Shown here in pieces: positions 1 through 4,559 of a DNA stretch of 5,533 nt. Numbering within the stretch: the stretch's first letter is position 1; each line of letters starts with the position of its first letter. The stretch is from contig PACM01000022.1 in NCBI GenBank assembly GCA_002700125.1, forward strand, positions 33,143 through 38,675, read 5' to 3'. The translations under genes were made by a program, and so were the position numbers. This DNA is from Dehalococcoidia bacterium (GTDB lineage: Bacteria; Chloroflexota; Dehalococcoidia; Lucifugimonadales; Lucifugimonadaceae). The notes under the pieces were generated by a model that was not told where the DNA came from, did not search any database, and saw nothing but the letters and a program-made list of their open reading frames with translations.

Positions 1-920
1 GGCATCATATCGATATAATGACTCTCACACCATCCAGCTACTTTCATTGACTCTGTGAGTCCTCCAACATTACACAAGTCGATTCGAGCAAATTGGGTAA
101 GGTCATTTTCGATATAAGGGATGAACTGCCATTTAGAAGAGAACTCTTCTCCAATTGCAAAAGGAATATTCGTCATTTTTCTGAGAGCTTCATAAGCACT
201 AGGTGTCTCGTCTCTTATCGGCTCTTCTAGAAAGTCTAGTGTGCCAGCAGGGAGTTTGTTGCAAAAGGACGCTGCTTCTGCAACAGAAAATCTATGGTGC
301 AAATCTACTCCTAGAACAACTTCTTCGCCTACTTCTTGACGAGTTTTTATTATCCATTCTGCTGTTTTTGCCAGAGACTCTCGAGGTTCAAAAATGTTAT
401 TTTCAGGAGTATTAGACTTTCCTTTTTTTGTCAGTATAGATTCATATTCTCCATCTCCGCCATCAGCTGAAAGACTTAATCTAAACGCTTGCCAACCACT
501 TTCGATTAACAGCTTTGCTTGTTCAATCATTTTTTTGCCAGGAGGTTCAGAAGTAGTTGCGAATGTTGGCACTGCATTTCTTTGTTTGCCTCCAATTAAT
601 TCATACACAGGTACATTTAAGGATTTGCCTTTTAAATCATGAAGAGCTATGTCAATCGCCGATATGGCAGCTGTAATAGTTCTTCCGCCTTCAAAATATT
701 GACTTCTATAAAGCCTTTGCCAGATTTTACCTATTTCAAAAGGATCCATACCTACTATTAAATTTCTGTAATGTTCTATTATCCCTTTTACTCCTAATTC
801 TCTAGAAGATAGCCCAGATTCTCCCCACCCATACAAACCTTTGTCTGTTTCAATTTTTACTAAAAGTTGGTTTCTATTGCCTATCCAGATTGGATATGCA
901 ATAACATCATGAATTTTCAT
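1..920 (-). CDS. Mandelate racemase/muconate lactonizing enzyme family protein, probable acid-sugar dehydratase (C-terminus cut by window edge)
   Basis: The frame is open for 306 codons from an ATG at 918-920 to the left edge, so the 3' end is missing; family members are about 380-400 residues, leaving roughly 80-90 unseen. The N-terminal capping domain (about 1-115) contains GWGES and ends in AISAIDIALHDLKGK, followed by the enolase-superfamily barrel. Three metal ligands are visible: D206 (in VDLHHR), E232 (LEEP) and E258 (GEE), spaced 26 and 26 as in mandelate racemase. H208 gives the D-x-H pattern of galactonate and mannonate dehydratases, and the KxK motif of the racemase branch is absent (R147-L-S instead). 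Visible sequence ends at HYIDMM, where the family usually continues with PHNP. Known role of such enzymes: Mg2+-dependent dehydration of an aldonic or uronic acid to a 2-keto-3-deoxy acid in the cytoplasm. The exact substrate is unknown. An AGGA 9 bases upstream of the ATG supports the start. The gene is divergent from the Ldh_2 gene. Confidence 0.92.
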   Translation of the reverse strand, partial: MKIHDVIAYPIWIGNRNQLLVKIETDKGLYGWGESGLSSRELGVKGIIEHYRNLIVGMDPFEIGKIWQRLYRSQYFEGGRTITAAISAIDIALHDLKGKSLNVPVYELIGGKQRNAVPTFATTSEPPGKKMIEQAKLLIESGWQAFRLSLSADGGDGEYESILTKKGKSNTPENNIFEPRESLAKTAEWIIKTRQEVGEEVVLGVDLHHRFSVAEAASFCNKLPAGTLDFLEEPIRDETPSAYEALRKMTNIPFAIGEEFSSKWQFIPYIENDLTQFARIDLCNVGGLTESMKVAGWCESHYIDMM

Positions 921-929
921 TTAGATTTT

Positions 930-937
930 TCCTATCC
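930..937 (-). promoter_or_regulatory. Ribosome binding site for the MR-family gene
   Basis: On the minus strand this reads GGATAGGA. The proximal AGGA ends nine bases before the ATG at 918-920, a normal spacing, which supports that ATG as the true start. Confidence 0.55.
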
Positions 938-966
938 TTCTAAATAAGCTTAGTACCATAATCAAA

Positions 967-995
967 ATTTTAGAAGCTTGATTTGCAATTGTAAA
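967..995 (-). promoter_or_regulatory. Candidate sigma70-type promoter for the leftward MR-family gene
   Basis: On the minus strand a -35-like TTTACA (plus coordinates 990-995; 5 of 6 matches to TTGACA) is followed after exactly 17 bases by TAAAAT (967-972; 5 of 6 matches to TATAAT). The expected transcript start is near 960, giving a leader of about 40 bases that contains the Shine-Dalgarno. In AT-rich DNA such matches occur by chance, but both boxes, the spacing and the position agree. Confidence 0.55.
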
Positions 996-1018
996 AAATT
1001 TGATGAGTGATGTAATAT
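989..1018 (+). promoter_or_regulatory. Weak candidate promoter for the rightward Ldh_2 gene
   Basis: TTGTAA (989-994) and TAATAT (1013-1018) are separated by 18 bases and each match the sigma70 consensus at 4 of 6 positions. The -35 element overlaps that of the leftward promoter on the other strand, so if both are real the two genes would compete for polymerase. The support is weak; the main argument is that the gene needs a promoter somewhere in this 119-bp region. Confidence 0.25.
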
Positions 1019-1030
1019 CAAAATAACTTA

Positions 1031-1034
1031 GGAG
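1031..1034 (+). promoter_or_regulatory. Shine-Dalgarno GGAG that fixes a GTG start
   Basis: GGAG lies five bases before the GTG at 1040-1042. With no upstream in-frame ATG, it selects this GTG as the start of the Ldh_2 gene. Confidence 0.7.
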
Positions 1035-1039
1035 AGCCA

Positions 1040-2134
1040 GTGCTAGATTATTTTAAAATCCCTAAAAAAGATGTCGTAGTGGTACAAGCTGAGAAATTAC
1101 GGAGAACCACTGAAAAGATTTTTGAAAAATGTGGAGTAAGTAAAGAAGAAGCTCAACTAGGAGCAGATGTACTGCTGTATGCCGATTTGAAAGGTATTGA
1201 GACGCACGGGGTATCGAATTTATTAAGAAGCTATGTAGATTGGTATAATTCCAGACGTTTAAACCCTAAACCAAAATGGAAAGTCGTTAGAGAATCTCCT
1301 GCTACTGCAACCATAGATGGCGATAACGGATTGGGATTAATGACTGTAGCTCATGCAATGAATATTGCAATTGCCAAGGCTGAAAAATTAGGAATGGGAG
1401 CCGTATCAATTCGTAATTCTCAACATTGTGGTGCCGTTGGATATTTTGCAATGATGGCTGTGGAGCATGACATGATAGGCTGGTGCATGACTGCGGGTGG
1501 AAACGCTATGGTTCCTACATTTGGATCTGAGCCTAAAGTAGGTACTAATCCCATATCAATTGCTGTCCCAACTAATAAAAAACCACCGTTTATTTTTGAT
1601 GCTGCCATGACTACGATCGCTGGGAATAAAATGGGTTTACTGGAAAGAATCGGCGCTCCAATGCAGCCGGGATGGGTTGCTCATGATGACGGTAGTCCTG
1701 ACATGGATGGAGGAGGAAAGTTTGATTTTTTCCTTGGAAACCAGAGGATGCAATTGCCTCTAGGTAGCACCAGAGATTTAGGTTCTCAAAAAGGATACGG
1801 CTTAGGAGTAGCCGTAGATGTCCTTTGTGGGATATTAAGTAATGGAAGTGGTTTTGCTAGCTTAGCAGGAGAAAGAAGGGCACACTTTGTTGCTGCCTAC
1901 AAAGTAGATGCTTTCAACGATGTAGATGAATTTAAGACCTCTATGGATGAAATGTTACAAGGTTTAGAAGATACAAAACCTGCCCCTGGATATGAAAGAG
2001 TTTTGTACGCAGGTCTGGAAGAATATGAAGAAGAACAAAAAAGAAAATCAGAAGGAATTCCACTTCACAAAGAGGTAGTAGAGTGGTACAAAGGTACTTG
2101 TGAAGAAATGAAAATAGAATTTAATCTAATTTAA
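1040..2134 (+). CDS. Ldh_2 family (malate/L-lactate/ureidoglycolate dehydrogenase type) NAD(P)-dependent 2-hydroxyacid oxidoreductase
   Basis: The product has 364 residues, close to the family norm of about 330-360, and starts with GTG behind a good Shine-Dalgarno. Family signatures appear in order: LKGIETHGVSN (50-60) with the conserved H56; DGDNGLGL (93-100); NSQHCGAVGYF (126-136) with H129, the second conserved histidine; GTNPIS (168-173); FDAAMT (186-191), where relatives have FDxAtS; SQKGYGLGVAVD (249-260); and a C-terminal GIPLHKEVVEWY (339-350) helix typical of one malate-dehydrogenase-like branch. Known family chemistry is NAD(P)-linked interconversion of 2-hydroxy and 2-oxo acids (malate, lactate, ureidoglycolate, sulfolactate, diketogulonate); the substrate cannot be assigned here. 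No signal peptide or membrane segment is visible, so it is cytoplasmic. It is divergent from the dehydratase and convergent with the GMC pair, and appears monocistronic. C130 replaces the leucine or other small apolar residue I would expect after H129. Confidence 0.93.
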   Translation: MLDYFKIPKKDVVVVQAEKLRRTTEKIFEKCGVSKEEAQLGADVLLYADLKGIETHGVSNLLRSYVDWYNSRRLNPKPKWKVVRESPATATIDGDNGLGLMTVAHAMNIAIAKAEKLGMGAVSIRNSQHCGAVGYFAMMAVEHDMIGWCMTAGGNAMVPTFGSEPKVGTNPISIAVPTNKKPPFIFDAAMTTIAGNKMGLLERIGAPMQPGWVAHDDGSPDMDGGGKFDFFLGNQRMQLPLGSTRDLGSQKGYGLGVAVDVLCGILSNGSGFASLAGERRAHFVAAYKVDAFNDVDEFKTSMDEMLQGLEDTKPAPGYERVLYAGLEEYEEEQKRKSEGIPLHKEVVEWYKGTCEEMKIEFNLI

Positions 2135-2138
2135 ATTA
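2127..2138. other. 12-bp AT palindrome carrying both convergent stop codons
   Basis: TAATTTAAATTA reads the same on both strands. It contains the plus-strand TAA (2132-2134) and the minus-strand TAA (2136-2138), leaving one base between the two genes. It has no G or C and no long stem, so it is not a credible intrinsic terminator by itself. Confidence 0.7.
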
Positions 2139-2591
2139 CACTGCTTTCCAAAATGGCTTCAACTTCTTCACATTATCTAGGATTTTTGGATTCCAAGGAG
2201 GAAGATCAAAGCCCTTAGGTTGAGGTGACTTGATATCCCACCCAATTCTTGATTTAATCCTCTCATCTAAATAGTAAACTGAAAATAAAGCTTGTGTTAG
2301 TTTCTTGAAATCTTCGCTCAGTTCATTTTCAATTTCTTTTATTACGTTGATTTTCTTCTCATCTTCCATTCCAAAGAAGCCGCCTGATAATCTTGTTTCA
2401 GGGTGCAAGGATAGAGCCTCGATTACTTTTTTTATAGATTTTATATAATGAGGCCTTTTTAGGAATAGATCTTTAATTTCATCTAATAACCCTAAATCTC
2501 CTGCTCCCAACAAGTCATCAATCGGAGGTATCATTATATTCATCAAATCTTTCAGCAATCGCTCCTCAGTTAATGTGAATAATTCTTTCAT
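2136..2591 (-). CDS. Gluconate 2-dehydrogenase subunit 3-like small subunit of a GMC dehydrogenase, without Tat signal
   Basis: This 151-residue protein resembles the small (gamma) subunit of membrane or periplasmic FAD sugar dehydrogenases. Recognisable features are an N-terminal LTEE helix, IPP (21-23), GAGDLG (29-34), a helical middle, VYYLDER (105-111), IGW (116-118), PQPKGF (123-128) and a terminal PFWK (146-149). In characterised complexes this subunit binds the GMC catalytic subunit and usually carries the twin-arginine signal that exports both. Here the protein begins directly with the mature domain, with no RR motif or hydrophobic stretch, so the complex is probably cytoplasmic (inference). 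The start lies two bases after the stop of the GMC gene with only a poor Shine-Dalgarno, so translation is probably coupled to it. The 3' end meets the Ldh_2 gene. No cytochrome c subunit is in the window. The family call rests on motif recognition and gene pairing. Confidence 0.8.
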   Translation of the reverse strand: MKELFTLTEERLLKDLMNIMIPPIDDLLGAGDLGLLDEIKDLFLKRPHYIKSIKKVIEALSLHPETRLSGGFFGMEDEKKINVIKEIENELSEDFKKLTQALFSVYYLDERIKSRIGWDIKSPQPKGFDLPPWNPKILDNVKKLKPFWKAV

Positions 2592-2593
2592 AT

Positions 2594-4195
2594 TTATTTT
2601 CTGTTGCTAATATAATCTGCTGTTCTTAATGCTAGTGCTTGAATTGTTGGAGTAGGATTTACTGCAGCAGATGTCACAAATAAACTTCCATCTATAATGA
2701 ATATATTTTCAAAATCATGTAGCTTACCCCATGCATTTGTTACAGAAGTTTCAGGATCTTCTCCCATTTTTGTTGTTCCCATGAGGTGCCAACCTGCTTT
2801 TTTCATTAAAGGATCATTTACTATTTTTGATGCTCCAGCAGCTTCTAACACTTGACTAGTAGTGTTAATTGCATGACTTAGAATTTTTTCACTATTTTCG
2901 CTTAACTTATAAATAATCTTAGGGCAAGGTAAATTTGAGGAATCGTGTAGTTTTTCGTCCAATACAACTTGATTTATTTCTTCTGGTAAGTCTTCAGCAA
3001 TTATTGAAAATCCAAGAGTCTTGCCAAAACTTTGTTGAAACATTTTATGATGATTTGACCCCCATTCTGTATCGCTAAGGGCGGTACTTATTGGTCCTGT
3101 ACTTCTAATCATCTGTAGGCTATATCCTCTTATAAATCTTCTGCTTTTATCAGTTTCGTAGAATTGCTGTGACATTAAAATGTTAGCTAAAGGCCCCTTA
3201 TAAAATTTATGATCTCCTTCAAAATATCCTTTTACTAAAGCGTATGGATGAAACATGAGATTTTTGCCTACTAAACCACTGCTGTTTCCAAGTCCATTTT
3301 CATGATTTTTAGTAGCAGACATTAGTAACAATCTAGGTGTTCCAATACCATTACATGCTACGATAATATTATTGGCTCTTATAGTGTGTACTTTTCCATT
3401 TTTGATATATTCAGCACCTATGCCCCTCCTTTTCTCATCAGTCAATATTTTCTTTACTCGAGCATAGGTAATAATTTTCGCTCCGTATTTTATTGCCTCT
3501 GGCCAATATGTAAAATCAGTACTTGATTTAGATGACCTAGTACATCCAAATCCATTGGGACCACAATAATTGCATTTTTTTCTGCCTTTATAATTTACAG
3601 AATTTACATAACTGTCTGAAGGCCACCAGTGCCATCCTAATTTGTCGAATGCCCTAGCCATCATCTCACCGTCTTCACCAAGCGGCAACGGCGGCATGGG
3701 CCTTTCGCTTCGCTCTGGGTTAGCGGGATCGCCATTTATTCCAGCGCATCCCATCATTTCATCATTTAGATCATAATATTTTTCTAAATCATAGTAAGTA
3801 ATTGGCCAATCATCACCCTTCCCATCTAAGCTTTTTACTTTGAAATCAGATGGGTGAAATCTTGGGGTATGTGCAGTCCAGTGTATTGTGCTTCCACCTA
3901 CAGCATTGAACATTAATGGGTCTATTGGACTCTCTTGATTGTTTACGGGATAGTCAGCTTTATTGTTTCGTAAGTTTGGATCCCAGTTCCAATCCGTTAA
4001 CCCAAGTACTTCCCAGTTTTTATCTGTAGTGGGATATGAAGAGGGATTAATAAACCCACCCTGATCTAGGCACGTAACATTAAAACCTCTCGAAGATAAT
4101 CTCCAAGCAAATGCAGAACCCGCAGCACCTGATCCGATAACTAGATAGTCAACTTCACGGTTATTATTGGGTATATTGATTTTTTGATTTTGCAT
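2594..4195 (-). CDS. GMC-family FAD-dependent oxidoreductase (catalytic subunit of a sugar or polyol dehydrogenase)
   Basis: The 533-residue protein has a typical GMC layout. The N-terminal Rossmann motif is DYLVIGSGAAGSAFAWRL (16-33), with an acidic D44 at the end of the second strand. A GGSTIHWTAH block follows (100-109), then a cysteine cluster C208-x2-C211-x6-C218, a second FAD segment ACNGIGTPRLLL (280-291), and the C-terminal domain with WHLMGTTKMG (469-478) and NPTPTIQALALR (513-524). H470 and N513 are the expected catalytic pair. Family members with a subunit-3 partner oxidise aldoses, ketoses, polyols or gluconate and pass electrons onward; the substrate here is unknown. The cysteines may hold an iron-sulfur cluster, as in FAD glucose dehydrogenase complexes, although their spacing looks different (inference). 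No signal peptide is seen. The AGGAAG upstream is about 14 bases from the ATG, too far for an ordinary Shine-Dalgarno, so initiation may be weak or leaderless. The small-subunit gene follows after two bases, forming an operon. Confidence 0.93.
   Translation of the reverse strand: MQNQKINIPNNNREVDYLVIGSGAAGSAFAWRLSSRGFNVTCLDQGGFINPSSYPTTDKNWEVLGLTDWNWDPNLRNNKADYPVNNQESPIDPLMFNAVGGSTIHWTAHTPRFHPSDFKVKSLDGKGDDWPITYYDLEKYYDLNDEMMGCAGINGDPANPERSERPMPPLPLGEDGEMMARAFDKLGWHWWPSDSYVNSVNYKGRKKCNYCGPNGFGCTRSSKSSTDFTYWPEAIKYGAKIITYARVKKILTDEKRRGIGAEYIKNGKVHTIRANNIIVACNGIGTPRLLLMSATKNHENGLGNSSGLVGKNLMFHPYALVKGYFEGDHKFYKGPLANILMSQQFYETDKSRRFIRGYSLQMIRSTGPISTALSDTEWGSNHHKMFQQSFGKTLGFSIIAEDLPEEINQVVLDEKLHDSSNLPCPKIIYKLSENSEKILSHAINTTSQVLEAAGASKIVNDPLMKKAGWHLMGTTKMGEDPETSVTNAWGKLHDFENIFIIDGSLFVTSAAVNPTPTIQALALRTADYISNRK
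3661..3740. other. GC-rich patch inside the GMC gene
   Basis: Of the 60 bases at 3661-3720, 37 are G or C (62%), and the high GC continues to about 3740. Blocks at 3541-3600 and 3781-3840 have 19 and 20 of 60. The patch encodes about residues 154-178 of the GMC protein, a proline-, glutamate- and arginine-rich stretch including NPERSERPMPPLPLGEDG, and reads through without breaking the frame. Confidence 0.6.
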
Positions 4196-4210
4196 AACTA
4201 AGTGATAAAC

Positions 4211-4220
4211 TTCCTAGGAA
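4211..4220. promoter_or_regulatory. Perfect 10-bp palindrome between divergent starts; its right half is the Shine-Dalgarno of the plus-strand gene
   Basis: TTCCTAGGAA is a perfect inverted repeat in the 28-bp gap (4196-4223) between the GMC start and the small membrane gene start. On the plus strand, AGGA (4216-4219) ends four bases before the ATG at 4224 and can serve as its ribosome binding site. The same AGGAA on the minus strand sits about 15 bases from the GMC ATG, too far for normal use. An operator role is possible but unproven. Confidence 0.4.
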
Positions 4221-4223
4221 TTT

Positions 4224-4559
4224 ATGTTAATTGCAGTATCTGTTTCTTTCCTAATAATTATGGTATCGGCCGCGATTCCAATAGTCCATTTCTTTGCTTT
4301 TCCAATTAGTCCATTTCTTTCTGGATTTATAGGGGCTTCGATTGGCGATATCAAGGATGAGAAGATAATTTATTTTGGAATTCTCTGTGCATTAATTCTG
4401 TTCTTGCCTCTACTTCTTTTATTGGAGTTAACTGACGTATTCGGCAATCCTAGGTGGTATTATTCTCTGGCGATTTCTCTGTTGCTCAGTGGATATGTAT
4501 GGTTTGGTGTGACAATAGGGGCTCTAATAAAATTCTGGAGTTCGAATAGAGACGATTAA
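4224..4559 (+). CDS. Small multi-spanning membrane protein of unknown function
   Basis: I do not recognise a named family for this 111-residue protein. It has clear hydrophobic segments at about 2-24, 48-69 (very leucine-rich) and 79-104, and a weaker glycine-containing one at 27-41 (PFLSGFIGASIG), so three or four membrane passes are likely. Short polar loops (GDIKDEK 41-47; GNPRWYY 74-80) and a charged tail (SSNRDD) separate them. An AGGA four bases upstream supports the ATG; the next Met (13) would cut the first helix. The gene fills the gap between two leftward genes. It begins 28 bp from the divergent GMC start, and its stop overlaps the stop of the FAD/Fe-S gene by three bases. The hydrophobic pattern, ribosome binding site and exact fit argue for a real gene, and no leftward frame of any length was noticed here. 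Its promoter would have to lie mostly inside the start of the GMC gene. Confidence 0.68.
   Translation: MLIAVSVSFLIIMVSAAIPIVHFFAFPISPFLSGFIGASIGDIKDEKIIYFGILCALILFLPLLLLLELTDVFGNPRWYYSLAISLLLSGYVWFGVTIGALIKFWSSNRDD

Noticed and set aside
203..642. Open frames on the plus strand at 203-415 and 394-642
   Set aside because: They lie antisense to the MR-family gene, whose protein has metal ligands at family spacing. The plus-strand products are low-complexity and show no domain signature.
1420..1608. Minus-strand open frame of 62 codons inside the Ldh_2 gene
   Set aside because: It is antisense to the conserved core of a well-supported enzyme and has no recognisable features of its own.
2120..2150. 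Bidirectional terminator at the convergent junction
   Set aside because: The palindrome there contains only A and T, has no stable stem, and lies within the two stop codons. It lacks a GC stem followed by a T run.
3661..3740. Insertion sequence or mobile element as the source of the GC-rich patch
   Set aside because: There are no terminal inverted repeats, target duplication or transposase, and the GMC frame runs through without interruption. Only a small in-frame insertion or recombination remains possible.
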